Assembly (NCBI RefSeq): GCF_030272615.1
Contig: NC_081412.1
Span: 139,888,747 to 139,952,746, forward strand
Source of the DNA: Cryptomeria japonica
Lineage: Eukaryota; Streptophyta; Pinopsida; Cupressales; Cupressaceae
Direction of reading: 5' to 3'
Length of the DNA: 64,000 bases
Shown one piece after another: positions 1-11,934 of this stretch. Within the stretch, counting starts at the first letter, position 1, and every line of letters starts with the position of its first letter. Both the position numbers and the translations under genes were made by a program. The notes beneath the pieces were generated by a model. That model was not told where the DNA came from and did not search any database. It was given only the letters and a program-made list of their open reading frames with translations.

Positions 1-38
1 CCAAGGCAAGGAATGGACATAGGGTCTTCCTTGGATGG

Positions 39-245
39 CTTGGGTGTAAGAGGTTACACCCAAGACAGGAATCGAACTAACCTTCAATTTCCTGGAGGGC
101 TTGGATGTAAGAAATTACATTCAAGATAGGAATTGAATTAACCTTCGATTTTTTGGAGGGCTTGGATGTAAGAAATTGCATTCAAGACAGAAGTCGAATT
201 CACCTTCGACTTCCTGGAGGGCTTGGAACCACGATGGGTTCCAAG
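39..245. repeat. 61-bp tandem repeat, each unit with a hairpin
   Basis: Four stem-loops occur at 39-64, 100-125, 161-186 and 222-245, spaced exactly 61 bp. Each begins CTTGG and ends CCAAG or TCAAG around a 4-6 nt loop. The first has an 11-bp perfect stem (CTTGGGTGTAA with TTACACCCAAG). The second and third change the stem sequence but keep it paired, with one G-T wobble plus, in the third, one A-C mismatch. The fourth has a different 9-bp perfect stem (CTTGGAACC with GGTTCCAAG). The spacers (GAATCGAACTAACCTTC and variants) are also repeated. No coding potential is evident. The array may start left of the window. Confidence 0.85.
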
Positions 246-3086
246 AAGGCGAGCTTCGTGGCCGCCTAAGGACATCGTCGTATGGCATTTGTATCCTTTT
301 TATTAGATGAGAACTGTGATTATATTGATTAAGTAGTTTAAAGTTAGATGGCAAGTATATATATATATATATCTGTTGTATTCTAACAATCTGTTTTGCA
401 GGACAGTGATCTCTAACTAGTAGGGACATTACAGAGATTAATATAATTTCTTTTTTGGGAGAAAGGGTTGGAGGGTAGGCTACTTGAAAACAATATGTAT
501 GATATGACTTTGAAACTTCTTTCCTTTTAAATGGGAAGGGACAAAAACACGAGGGTAGCTTGGTAGGCGATACAATTATCTGTATTGATGCATTGTAAGT
601 CACTGTTACTATGCAATCTATCGTGATAGTCCTCCCACGACCCTATTCATAGGCATAGTGTTTTTATCATTATCAAACCTCCTATAGAAGAATAGTCTAT
701 TACTTCATCTTAACATTAAAATAACTGGATTTCGCTTTGATTCTTAGAGCCTTCCTCTCTAACAATAATAGTCAAATATGGTTATTTTTATAACTCCCTA
801 TTTTGTTATTATTGGTTTTCTCAACTTGCATACGTGGAGCATAAAGTTCCCTATGGGGTGACATATATCAAAAGAACCTATACTTAATCATATAGGCTGA
901 ACTATCATATTGCTGGATAACTTGGAATAATTGTTCCCTCTTGGAGCATTTGTGCCATAATAGCTAGATTTATAAATGTTACATGGCTGAAGAATAAGGG
1001 TAATACTTACTGAGGAAAGAAAACTATGGAAATATACAAAGTTTTTTTTTTGTTTTGTTTTTTATTCCGCATCTCATAATAGATATAGCTCATAGAAATC
1101 AAAATAAAAATAGTACATTTGTTAGTAAATGCAATGATAATTTCTATTGATAATATCAATATGTTTGCAAATTGCATAACAATGTACCATGTAGCACCAA
1201 AGTGCACACATGAGAATTTTTTCAACTTTCAATTGCGTAATTTTATGAGTTGAATTGGATAATTTACAATTTGAAATGTCGTGAATCTAGATTGCAAGTA
1301 CCATTCACTTAGTAAAAAGTACACAATAAAAATATGTAATTTAAATTTAAGTGCACATGGCAACAATACTATTGTTGGATAAGAGAGGTGGAAGGTTTTA
1401 TGTCTTGGCTTTGGTATGATGCCATATTCGGCAAAGTTAAATCCTCATCTATAAATGAACCTTGATTGAGTTGTTGAATTTTAAGCAACTTGCAAGGAAT
1501 TGTGATGTCTTAATTTAAGATCTATGGGAAGATATTGCATTTTCATCAATTTGTAGTGACAAATAGTGGAAGTGCCCAGAAGAGTGAATTTATGTAGTCA
1601 CCAAATTCAATTTAATGATCATGTTGGGACCTCATTAGAAAAATGTAAAACTAAAAGTCCTTGTCTATTTTGCTCAATTGTGACTTGTGATATGCTTTTT
1701 AGCTCCTCCATATGTTGGTGATTACTTTGGTCGATGCAAATTCTACATGTTTAGTGTTTTTCTGAAGTGTTTCGAACAGTCAGAGTTTCCCTTCCTTGTG
1801 TACCATTTCCTTGTTACCCTCGATCCTTGAAAACCCAACCTTTTGTCTTTAGTTCTTTCTTGTGTAGGTTTGTTGGAGTTTTCCTCACTTGGGTACCCAA
1901 TATGCCTTTCCCTTGATCCTTGATCCCTTCGACTTCTTGACCCTTGCTTCTCAAACCTTTGTACTAAGTTTCCTTGTCAGAGTTGCATCCTTGTCTCTAC
2001 TCGATTACCCTCCCTTGTCATCCTTGAACCCTGAAACCAATGATCCATTGAATGCATCTTTTTAGAGTCCCTAGTTTGGTCATGCCTTCCCTCCCATTGT
2101 CTTTTCGTTGGTCCCTACTGGACTTTCGACTTCCCATTTGGCCATCCCTTTCCTCATTCCCTTCATTCCCTCGACCTTTGAAACCCCAACTCTTGACACT
2201 TTGCCTCCTCAATATTTTTTGAAGTGTTCATGTCACATTTTTTATAGATTCGTGAACTTGTGAAAAGTGCCAAATGGTTGTATACTTGCAAAAAGTGCGA
2301 ACTTGTGACAAATAGGAAAGAAGAAGAGAAAAGACAAAGAAAGGCCATGTTCCATTTATCACAAGGTTCATGGGTTCACAAATCTTGCGGATGTCTGGTG
2401 AGGTTTTTTCCAGGCTTAGAATTATGAAGGTAAAGAAATGGCCAGATGGATGGTTTTCTACCATGTTCATTGGGTCGTGACCCATCAAAAAAGAATGCCA
2501 AATGATTTGAACACGTTGTTAACCTTTTTGTACACTTCACTTACCTGTTGGTGCCGTGAATGTAATTGGTAAACCTTCATCTACTAAGCGTCGTTGTGTG
2601 ATCTAGATTGCTTGTTTTGGGTAGGATTCATTGTCATCCACGAGATTCAAAATTTTGAACAGGAATGCATTTATTGCCCTGACTGCTTTGGTTCCCTTTA
2701 GTTTTCAAACGGATATCTAAGCAAGTTTTGCATTAGCTTTATATACTTGTTTACCCTTCATTTCTAATGGTTGGTCATTATTGTTTCTAGTGCACATTTG
2801 TGAATGTCAAGTGGATTTTAGAGTTTCAAGCATTGAATGTCTAGTTTTAGGAGGTTAGTGGTTTTTGAAGCAGTTGTAGGTCAGAATATTGTAATGGGTG
2901 TCTGATATTCAGTGTCTATATGATTATTTGTGTACTTTAAGGGGGATCTACAACATCTTGTTAAGGTCTCCTCTTATGACATTCGTTGATAGGAATGTAA
3001 TGCAAATCTAATAAATGTAACAACATTGCAAGCCTTGTAATGATAATTTTTCCCTTGCATGTAGATTTATGTAGCATAATTTGGAT
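246..3086. other. No recognisable gene; AT-rich repeat relics
   Basis: I see no credible coding sequence here. A (TA)n microsatellite lies at about 355-372. A CT-rich stretch at about 1790-2215 holds degenerate copies of a motif like CCTTGAAACCCCAAC, which resembles decayed LTR tandem repeats, but I could not assign a family. Confidence 0.5.
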
Positions 3087-3230
3087 CATAGTTTAAGGAC
3101 TCAGACTCAGGACTTGGCACAGACTTGGCAAAAAGTTCAGCTAGTACTCAGCAAAAAAAAACCCATAGTTTTACAAAAAACAAAAGAAATTAATGCATTT
3201 AGAGAACATAAAAAACTAAACTGACTATCA
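3087..3230. mobile_element. hAT-like terminal sequence, partner end not found
   Basis: The sequence starting CATAGTTTAAGGACTCAG closely matches the left terminus of the hAT element at 15858 (CATAGAAACAGGACTCAG). Like that copy it is followed by repeated ACTCAGGACTTGGC subterminal motifs and an A-run. The 8 bp just before it are ATTTGGAT. I did not find the opposite end or a second copy of those 8 bp, so this is a one-ended relic or a copy whose other end is lost. Confidence 0.5.
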
Positions 3231-4818
3231 ATTTGTCATAATTCAAACATTACGCGTCATATGTGTTGGACTTATTTGTCATTGATGTCACAACAAAATA
3301 TGTAGATGTTAAAAAGATTTTATGAATTCAGTAACAGTTATAACATGTAACAAATGAATGCATCAGATTAATGCATAATGAATATCAACATAGCCGATAT
3401 ATGTATGTGTGGTGACAAATGGTCTGGCAACTACACCGAGCGAATTATATCAAGCAAGTTTCTGTTTATGTTGTTTCAGTCACAGTGATGAAAGCATATA
3501 TCGCTTCTCTCAAAATATATGTAGATGTCTATTCTTTTCTGTTTCGGATTACCTATGTCTAATCAGAATACACGTTAAGATAAATGACAAGACTAAGTAT
3601 TGATGACCTGTTCAGAATCATTTGTTTGCATTCTCTTGGCGTTTCCAGATTCGAAATCCCTTATTGTATGATTGACTTATATGAAGACATAAATCTGAAG
3701 GTTCAGTTTTGGTCAGTTGAAGCGAAGGTTACATTAGCCAATAAATGTATTTTTCTTGTTAGTCGATAACTATTAGTAAGGAGTGGTTATCGGTTATGGG
3801 TAGTTCAAACTAACTTGCAACTGAACAACCGATAGAAGTTTCCTTTTAAAAAGAATGAAGGACATTTGAAGAATGTTGAAGAGAACTCAAACACGTAAGA
3901 CATTAAGATATTATTGGATGATATTTTTGTCCTTCGCATGTTGAGAGGGATATATTGATTGAGTATCATAAGCATTCTAATAAAAGAGAGTTGAATAAGA
4001 GCTATTACAGAGTTGAGGTAATTAAGCCTGTGATGAGTATATTGAAGAGAATGTTGATGCAGATCCGTAGACAAACTGTTGTGATGAGGTTACTTCTATT
4101 GTGTTTCAAAGTCTGCAATCACAGTTTATTGAACTTTTCTAAGTTGTGAACAGATTTCTGAATAATAGCATTCATTTTTTCAGTTTGTTTTATAGATTAA
4201 TGAATTGAATAATAGCAATCGGATTGTCAGTTTATTTTACAGACTAATGAATTAGTTCAGAATGTGACCAGGATTTCATATCAACAGTTTTGGTTTTCAG
4301 ACTTTGTTGACAGTATGTTTGCAGGATATCAGTTGTGAAAAGTTGGAATCATAAATTATAAAACTGAAGGATAATTTGTTATAGATCAAAATTTGTAACT
4401 TGTGATACTTTAATTTTGAAGTAAGAAATAAGTTAATCTTTTGTAAGCTTTGTGGTTGGTGCCGTTAAAGTGTTGTAAACAGTTTATTTGTGAGGCTGGA
4501 TTAGGATGGTAGATCCTAGCAGCATTATTCACCGTGGTTTTCCCATACTGGGTTTCCACATATCCTCTTGTGCATTGGTCTCATTGTGTGGTGTATTTTT
4601 TCAGATTTCAGTTTGGTGCTTTTATTTCATAATTCAGTTTAAAAGCTTTTAATAAGTTTTTCAAAAGATTAAATTGAATAAAGATTCAAGTTTTATTTAC
4701 TACTGATTCACCCCTCCCCTCTCAATTGTAAATCTGTGTTCTACAATATGATTTTTAAACACTTAATATTTGAAATTTCATAATTCATACTCAATAACTA
4801 GTGGGGTTTTGGGAGTGG
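3231..4818. other. No recognisable gene
   Basis: AT-rich sequence with only short random reading frames. I see no domain, repeat array or terminus I can support. Confidence 0.4.
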
Positions 4819-4823
4819 AGACC

Positions 4824-5872
4824 TGTTGACGTGTATTTCATACACAATCATACACAGAATAAAATACCGACAGGCATCTTATCCTCTCTTGAGAAAATAG
4901 TCTCTAACTGCTGAAGATCTGCAAAAAGGATCAGTTAGATGGACTCCAAGGTTCTTTTAGTGGGGTCTCCACGTTTGGACAAGCTTTTTTAGTGGTATGA
5001 TGTGATTTGCTGTTTCCTCCAAGGCGTCTTACGGATTCCAAAGGCTCGAAGATTTTACTAATCTAAAAAGGAACTTTCAAAAATAGCAAAAGGATAGGGT
5101 TTAAGGAAGTCTAATCTAGCCTAACCCTATGAACGACTTAGCATGAATGAGATTTGGCAAGACTCAACCAACTTCAATTTTGCCATAAGATAACAACTCA
5201 ATTGAAATTAGTGCGATCTTCTAAGGTAATAATGGTGTTCAATGCATCAAAGACCAAGGACACTACTATGAAGGTACATATCCTAGATACGAAAATGCTT
5301 GAAGGTTAAGGACTCAAAGTGTTTTCCAGTCGACCACGCAAGGCGTTCCTACAATCAGCAAGAAGCTAGTGGTTTGGATTGCGAATCCTACCAAATATCA
5401 AATCTCACACTTAGTCTTTCAAATTAACAAACTACTTTGATTGAGCGTGATTCAAGTACATCCAACAACCATGAAGATAACTTAAGAAATTTGCAACAAA
5501 ACACCATAACTTCAATATTTTATTGATTTCCAAGTCATCATATACAACAATTGCTTGAATTTCTCTCTTCAAGACTCAATCTTGCTACAAAATAAGAATT
5601 GCTTCTAACTCTAATCTCTCTTCTATCAACTATTATCTCTTACACTATTCACTATTACCAAATGAAATGAAAAATGGGGGTATAAATAGCATCCCCAGTT
5701 ACAATGAAAGGTCCAGATTGAAAATAAATCAATGGACAAGATCATGACACCTAAACCCTAATTAGGGTTTGTTACAAATGACCTCCTTTTTACTGAACAA
5801 CATTAAATACATAGCCAAATATTAAATTTGGCACAAAAATCTAGGAGGTATCAACCAATGAGAAATAGGATG
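4824..5872 (+). other. Left terminal region of element A
   Basis: About 1 kb that aligns by eye with the first ~960 bp of element C (63033-64000) and more weakly with element B. Shared landmarks are the TGTTGACG start, GATCAGTTAG, AGGCGTTCCTACAATCAGCA, a TATA box and a CCCTAATTAGGG palindrome. Together these look like a U3-type terminal region. Confidence 0.6.
5681..5688 (+). promoter_or_regulatory. TATA box, element A left end
   Basis: TATAAATA followed by GCATCC, about 860 bp into the element. Elements B (TTATATAGG at about 17264) and C (TATATATA at 63892) have TATA-like sequences at the same relative place, upstream of a shared CCCTAATTAGGG palindrome. This points to a conserved core promoter reading rightward, opposite to the long ORF. 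Confidence 0.5.
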
Positions 5873-8800
5873 TCATGTCATCTGTAACAACCTTTCATCT
5901 AGAACCTTATTCCCTTTCCAATTCTCTTTCTTAGCATATGCAATGAATTTTGTCACGATTCCTTCGATTTCTGTGTTTGGAATCTCGGGAAGATTCTTGA
6001 TACTCTCTTCTAAGTGGATAACCTGATCGAATGCATCTAGAAGAGCCGTGTCCCAAGTAGGTTCAAGTTCCTTTGTTCTATCAATCAGGAGCATGGTGGC
6101 ATACATCTGATCATACTGCTCATCTGTAACATCTGCGTCCTTGCGAAAGATGATCTTGATTCTATCCTCAAATTCTTGTAAATCCACATCTGTCTCGACC
6201 TCGATCCTTCTGCCAAGAATGGTACGAAGTACCTCAAATACTCTGTCCTGGATCGGATTGATCACCTCCTCGACTTGACCACATCTAACACTGATGTCCT
6301 CGAAGAGAACACTCTTTATATGGAGTAAGGTTGACCACTGAAACAAACTGTGAGAATCACCTTCTAAGATCCTCTCCTGCGCTAAAATTCTTCTGGATGT
6401 GTGTCTTATAACTTTCAAGACAGGGATGACAACGTCCTTGGTATGGGCAAATGCAGCTACTGTTGCCATCAATCTGTGGATTATCTCAAGAACTTGGATA
6501 GCCTGATGGGTGATCTTCGACATCCTTGTAACAAACTCTATGGCCATTGTATGAGATCTATCCATCCAACTACATGTACGTTGGACCAGGTTCTTGAATC
6601 TTTCTGCCTCATTGATCGATTGAAGGGGCAATGCCTGCACTGGTGATCTAACTGGATCCTGACGTCCCAAAGGTTCATTGATATGACTGAAATATGTCCT
6701 CCATGCATCGACCTCTTTCTCAAGCTTTCTATTCTTTTCCACTTCTTCTCTAAGCTTGTCCTTCAATGCCTCAAATGTGTCGGTGGCATCATCTAAAGTC
6801 TGCTCTGCTGTGGATGGTCCTAACTCAATAGTCTGTATACGATAGTCTTCTGCTAGGATTTCACCCTCATATTTGTCTGCTGCTGGTGTAGCTATCTGCA
6901 GTTTTCTAGATCCAGTCTCATCTCGAATCATCTTGGACATCTTTGTAGCCTTCTTCTTCTCTGTTGTCATATGTGAACGTCCAACAAGGCTCTCTAAATC
7001 AATTGCACTGTCCTCGTCCTCAATTACGATCACCTTGGTTAATCTTTCCTTCAACCAATCTGGGATATTCGATCTTGTCTCTTGAACTTGAATTTCTTTA
7101 TGTACTATTTCTTCTTGTCTGGGAGGAGATGTTACTTCGTTATCCTCTTCTAAATCATAGTCTTGGAGAGATCCATCGGATGAAACATGCTGTGCCTGTC
7201 CTTCCTCCTGTCTGTCATTCTGTACCATCGACTCCATGGACTCTTCCACTCGAACTGTTCTATCCTCTGGTCTGGAAGAAGTACCTGGTGTTTGATCTTT
7301 GTTGGCACCTTGCTTTTTCTTGGAAGACTCTTTCTTTTCTGATCTTTCCTTTCTCTTCGAACCTCTCGAATGGAGATTGCCCTCACTGGCACATCGAAGG
7401 TTACCTTCACCTGAATTCCTAGGATTAGGATTGCCTTCACTAACACTGGCTCTACCTTCGGCTGGTTTCTCTTCCAAAGTAAAAGACATAGCTATGCCCT
7501 GTTCTCTTAACTTCTGATGCTGAACGTCTACCCATCTGCGAGTACAAGACAAGACTGGTGCCATCAAATCATCTAAATCCACGGCCTCGGGCTCATTCCA
7601 ATTCAAACTTATTGTTTTGCTTTCTCTATCATATGAAGATTGGATGTGCCTGCCGTTGTCCTGAGCTTGGTCGGCCACTCTGTAAATCTTACATTTCCTG
7701 ATGAAATCCAAAGGCAATCTAGAATGTATCTTTCGTTTCACTTCGAGATCATCTAGGAGATTCATCATAAAATCTTCAATTTGGTACTCATGTCTAAATC
7801 TTCTACCGACCGTCTCCTCTAAATGTCCATGTGGATCAAAACTATTCCTCCAAGCAAAAAATGAAAAAGGATACAAGGCTAACTCCTTCTCTACGTCATC
7901 CATGGCTGAGACATTGGGACATACCTCAACTGAATTACCCAAAATAATAGGTACCTGAACTCCATTCTGATGTCTGTGTCTGAATGCCTTCACATATGCT
8001 GCCAACTGCCTTGTTACTTCAAGTAACACAATTCTGTCTGTCGGGTACCTCGGCAACATGTATGGAGGTAAAGGACATCCATGCACTCTAATGTAAGTGA
8101 ACTTGGGAAACTGAATGAACCAAGCACCGTACCTCTTGATGAACTCCTGGGCATCCTGAGATAATCTATTGTGAATCCCTCCTTGCAACGTCCTTGTGAT
8201 GTTCATCGTGAAAGTATCATTGACTAACTTGTAGTTCTTCCCTGGTGGATGATGCAAGTAGGTATAGGATTCACAAGCTCTGACCTCGCCGGGTCCTCTT
8301 CCAATCACTCCTCTGTGGGGTAGTCCTGCGTACTCAACGCTCCTGATTAAGGCATAGATGACGTATGAACTCATGTGGAAGGACTTAGTAGCCCTGAGTC
8401 TTCTCAACTGTACGTCTAAGCAATGGCTAATTATCCTAGCCCAATGTATTGTACCCTTTCCTTGAACAATCACCTGGATGAAGTAAAACATCCACTTCTC
8501 AAAATAGAAGGCATGAGGTGCTCCTGTAACTCTGTTGAGCATGGTAATCAAATCTCTGTACTCCTCTTGGAAATCAATCCTGTGTGGTGTGTTAGGTACT
8601 TTGCTCAGACGGGGACGACTCTTGAGTAGCCAGTTCTTGTTGATTATGCTTAGGCAAGCATCTGGATCATCATCGTACACTGATCTGGCTCCTTCAATGC
8701 TCTTGTATATCATGTCCCTGTGCTCTGGAAGATGGAAGGCTTCACTTATGGCTTCCTCTGAAAGGTACGCCAAAGTGTTTCCCTCGTTGGACACAATTGT

Positions 8801-9133
8801 CCTGGACTGTGGATTGTAGTGACGGGCACACTCGATCATCAACTCGTGGCACTGAATAGCTGGAGGAAAACCGGCCGCCTTAATGATGCCACTCTCTATT
8901 ATTCTCCGGGCGACAGGTGATGGCTTGCCGATGTAAGGGACCTCTCGGAACTTCTTCGTGCTAAAGTTCCCCAGGTTTGTATCTCCAATGTTGCTCCACT
9001 TAGACACGATCTTGGTCTCCACTTCTTCGGTCTTCTGATCTTCTTTCATGAGAGCCGAGCGGCTGGTGTATGCTCCCGCCTTCGGGGTCGCCATACCTAC
9101 ACAACATTTCATTATAAGAAATAGATTTTGCAA
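5873..9133 (-). CDS. Long ORF in element A, retroelement extra-ORF type
   Basis: This is an uninterrupted 1,086-codon frame. The likely start is the ATG at 9091 (protein begins MATPKAGAYTSR), giving about 1,072 residues; the first 14 codons look like leader. I do not recognise it as gag, pol or transposase. The N-terminal ~500 residues are globular and contain LSEEAISEAFHLPEH, like the F-x-[IL]-P motif of the extra ORF in R4 (FKPADFTRVFGIPG). The middle (about 590-720) is charged and low in complexity. A coiled coil (ALKDKLREEVEKNRKLEKEV) follows at about 830-860, then a helical C-terminus. The same layout recurs in R4's ORF, so I infer a shared extra-ORF family. An intact frame in an element without pol suggests recent selection or youth. 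Confidence 0.7.
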   Translation of the reverse strand: MQNLFLIMKCCVGMATPKAGAYTSRSALMKEDQKTEEVETKIVSKWSNIGDTNLGNFSTKKFREVPYIGKPSPVARRIIESGIIKAAGFPPAIQCHELMIECARHYNPQSRTIVSNEGNTLAYLSEEAISEAFHLPEHRDMIYKSIEGARSVYDDDPDACLSIINKNWLLKSRPRLSKVPNTPHRIDFQEEYRDLITMLNRVTGAPHAFYFEKWMFYFIQVIVQGKGTIHWARIISHCLDVQLRRLRATKSFHMSSYVIYALIRSVEYAGLPHRGVIGRGPGEVRACESYTYLHHPPGKNYKLVNDTFTMNITRTLQGGIHNRLSQDAQEFIKRYGAWFIQFPKFTYIRVHGCPLPPYMLPRYPTDRIVLLEVTRQLAAYVKAFRHRHQNGVQVPIILGNSVEVCPNVSAMDDVEKELALYPFSFFAWRNSFDPHGHLEETVGRRFRHEYQIEDFMMNLLDDLEVKRKIHSRLPLDFIRKCKIYRVADQAQDNGRHIQSSYDRESKTISLNWNEPEAVDLDDLMAPVLSCTRRWVDVQHQKLREQGIAMSFTLEEKPAEGRASVSEGNPNPRNSGEGNLRCASEGNLHSRGSKRKERSEKKESSKKKQGANKDQTPGTSSRPEDRTVRVEESMESMVQNDRQEEGQAQHVSSDGSLQDYDLEEDNEVTSPPRQEEIVHKEIQVQETRSNIPDWLKERLTKVIVIEDEDSAIDLESLVGRSHMTTEKKKATKMSKMIRDETGSRKLQIATPAADKYEGEILAEDYRIQTIELGPSTAEQTLDDATDTFEALKDKLREEVEKNRKLEKEVDAWRTYFSHINEPLGRQDPVRSPVQALPLQSINEAERFKNLVQRTCSWMDRSHTMAIEFVTRMSKITHQAIQVLEIIHRLMATVAAFAHTKDVVIPVLKVIRHTSRRILAQERILEGDSHSLFQWSTLLHIKSVLFEDISVRCGQVEEVINPIQDRVFEVLRTILGRRIEVETDVDLQEFEDRIKIIFRKDADVTDEQYDQMYATMLLIDRTKELEPTWDTALLDAFDQVIHLEESIKNLPEIPNTEIEGIVTKFIAYAKKENWKGNKVLDERLLQMT

Positions 9134-9800
9134 TAAAAAGCGTAAATAAGAGAGACAAATTTTTTAGGAAACCTCATGATAAGTCTCTAGAGTTATCATT
9201 TCCTAAAATACAACGATTGAGCCAAGAGATTCAAAATTCAAAATTCAACAAAATTTGAAATATGATGATGAATGAATAAAGCAATAATAATTAAATCGCC
9301 ATACCTCGATAGAGAGCTAACTCTAGAATGCAAAAACAAAATTCGCCTAGGCAAAATTGAGGTATAAAGTAATCTTCAATATGGTCTCCTCAAAATTGAC
9401 TTCGCCACCTCTGAAGAGAACGTGATCTTCAATTATCGCCTTTGACGTGGTCTCAAATGGACCTTCAAGTTCGCATAAACAAATCTCCAAGTTTCGCACC
9501 TTCGACGTGGTCTTAGATGGATCCCCAAGTTCGCCTAAACAAATCTCCAAGTTTCGCACCTTCGACGTGGTCTTAGATGGATCCCCAAGTTCGCCTAAAC
9601 AAATCTCCAAGTTTCGCACCTTCGACGTGGTCTTAGATGGATCCCCAAGTTTGCCTTTGGTGTGGTCTTCAAATTCGCACCACCTTTGGTCTTCGACGCA
9701 ATTCGCACTCCACCCTTCAAGCACACTTCGCACCACCTTTGCTTTCCTCAATTCGCATGAAGGCAAAAAATGATTATGTGAAAAATGAAATCTCTCACCC
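9134..9800 (-). other. Possible leader of the element A ORF
   Basis: Non-coding sequence between the ORF start and a minus-strand TATA box. A TTGTGTAG just before the ATG at 9091 could be a splice acceptor, but no donor was identified. It includes the 60-bp tandem repeat. Confidence 0.3.
9441..9653. repeat. 60-bp tandem repeat, about 3.5 copies
   Basis: Three almost identical 60-bp units (9481-9540, 9541-9600, 9601-9653) are preceded by one diverged unit. Each contains TTCGCACCTTCGACGTGG and ATGGATCCCCAAGTTCGCC. Because 60 is a multiple of 3, every frame without a stop reads through. The short ORFs seen on both strands are therefore by-products of the repeat, not genes. Confidence 0.9.
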
Positions 9801-9811
9801 CTTATATATAG
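9800..9811 (-). promoter_or_regulatory. Candidate TATA box for the minus-strand ORF
   Basis: On the minus strand this reads GCTATATATAAGGGG, a good plant TATA context, about 700 bp upstream of the ATG at 9091. It could drive the long ORF. The site is nearly palindromic and could serve the + strand as well. Confidence 0.3.
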
Positions 9812-10137
9812 CGCGCTCATCCTTCACCCCTTAGGCCGACTTGATAAAAATAAAACCATTTTTTAAATGATTTGCAATAAAATAACAAGGCCGACTTGCC
9901 TAATTGAGCGCTCAAATCGATTTTTATATTAATTAAATAATTAATTATTAATGCCTTGCGCTTTTTAAATGAAAATTTCGATTTTTTTAATAAAGGCAAA
10001 AAATAATTAATAAAATATAACGTCATATTAAATGCTAAATAAATAAGATTTTCAAATTTTAAATCGATTTAGCATTTAAGGAAATTTTGAATTGTTTAAT
10101 TTGGCGCCAAAAATTTGAAAATGAAGTGGACGTACCT

Positions 10138-11934
10138 CATCGCCCTGGTCCCTTGGAGAGGGACAGGAGCGATTCCCCATTCTTGTCATGATTCTTGCGT
10201 TTTCAACGTTCAACTCCTTCATTTCCACGTTCCAAATCGATCATCTGGTTGGGTTCTTCGAATTAGATTGCCTTGCATGTGCGCATGAGTGTCTTTAGAT
10301 GTATCATCGCCCTTGTCCCTTGGAGAGGGACAGGAGCGATCTCCATGTTTCCACGTTCATCTTGCATCTTTGATCTTCGAACTTCCATTGCTAGGCGAAT
10401 AACATCATTGCTAGTCCATTCCGCGCACGTCCCACTTGCTTTTGCAAGGTACCTTTGATGCTATAAGGATCATCGCCCTTGTCCCTTGGAGAGGGACAGG
10501 AGCGATCCATGTTTTTTTCTCCATTTTGAGCTCAAGTTGGTAACGTTTAACCTTGGTTCATTGTTTATTGCCTTCGAAATAACGTCCTTTACCTCGTTTA
10601 ACCTCGCTTCGCTTTGATCTTGAAGGAACGTGAGTGTTTTTAATAGCATCGCCTTGGTCCTTGTCCAAAGGACAGGAGCGATGTAGACTCCTTAGCTTGA
10701 TTAATAACATTTGGACGTTAAAAACCCTTGAATATCACCTTAAAAAGATGTCTTGAACCTCGTGTGACCCTAAAAAAACTTTGACTCAACGTGATTCTGC
10801 ATGAATTGATCAATACACTCAATATCGCTCTGGTCCCTTCCTGAGGGACAGGAGCGAAATTCATCATTGCGAGCTTGTTCTTGTTTTTATCAACTTGCAA
10901 TTATCTTCAATGCGTGTAATGACGTTCTTTCGATCCTCTTGGTAGCTTAACACTTGCTTGTCTTTTAAAATCGATGCCTTAATGGAAATATCGCTCTGGT
11001 CCCTTCCTGAGGGACAGGAGCGATCTGGGGTCTTAGAGCGCAAACCCTTCCAACGTGACGACCTCGATGCTTGTGTTTGATTAAAAATGTCTTGAAACGT
11101 CCCTCGCCACCTTGCCTTGACTTGTGTCGACCTTGAACTTTGGAGGAACGACCTTGAACTTGCGTAGGAAGTATCATCATCATTGTATCGCCCTGGTCCC
11201 TTAGAGAGGGACAGGAGCGATCCTCCCTTTGTGGCCACTATCTCACTTTGCTAGGTTCCAAGTTTATATTCAACGGACTCGTCCTTCTTCACTCTATTCC
11301 TTCATGCCTTGACATTGTCTGTAACCTTGCAAGAAAAGCAATTATATCAAAAATCGCTCTGGTCCCTTCCTGGGGGACAGGAGCGAACTAGGCATTTAAC
11401 ACTGTTATGGACGTCCCAAAAATCTTCAATTTATATTCAATGCGCTTATCTCATGTTTTCCCTTGTTTTTGAACGTAAACTTGCCTTGACCTTTGTCTGG
11501 ATTTTGCATAATGAAGGAAATCGCTCTGGTCCCTAGGAGAGGGACGAGAGCTACAAGGTACCTCGCCCTGGTCCCTTGGAGAGGGACAGGAGCGATTTAG
11601 TCAATATAGGTCATTTTCCTTCGTTTTTGCATCTCAAATTATATTCATTTGGCAAAGCATCTTCTTTTGGATGTCCTTAAATCATTAAGTTTTCAAAATC
11701 TTGCAAGGACAAGGCGAAATTTGAATTGTAGCTCCGGTCCTTCACTGAGGGACAGGAGCGCTTTTCCTCCTGGAGGCATTTCTGTGCTCATGAAAATCTT
11801 CAATTTATATTCAATGGAAAGATCTCGCCGTTCTCCATCACTTCCAACTCGAAATTTGTCTGGACACTGCAGGGACGATGAGATATTTGAAAATGAGCTC
11901 CCGTCCTTCACCGAGGGACAGGAGCGATTTTGCT
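10138..11934. repeat. ~168-bp degenerate repeat with conserved 35-bp palindrome
   Basis: Twelve copies of an imperfect palindrome (ATCGCYCTGGTCCCTT, a 4-nt loop, then AGGGACAGGAGCGAT) lie near 10138, 10306, 10471, 10647, 10823, 10989, 11187, 11354, 11520, 11563, 11731 and 11899. Most intervals are 165-176 bp. Spacers are heavily diverged, though several retain TTCAATTTATATTCAATG. The palindrome is far better conserved than its spacers. This is a non-coding array inside element A. Confidence 0.9.

Noticed and set aside
121-603. 160-codon minus-strand ORF
   Set aside because: It runs through the 61-bp repeat and a TA microsatellite and shows no protein-like conservation.
5873-9133. A cellular host gene
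   Set aside because: It lies within an element with exact target duplications, and its layout matches a retroelement extra ORF.
9347-9820. 157-residue minus-strand protein with internal repeats
   Set aside because: The frame comes from a 60-bp tandem repeat, open on both strands, and its start overlaps a TATA box.
10138-11934. CRISPR-like array
   Set aside because: Repeats are imperfect palindromes with ~130-bp diverged spacers inside a plant mobile element; no cas genes and no prokaryotic context.
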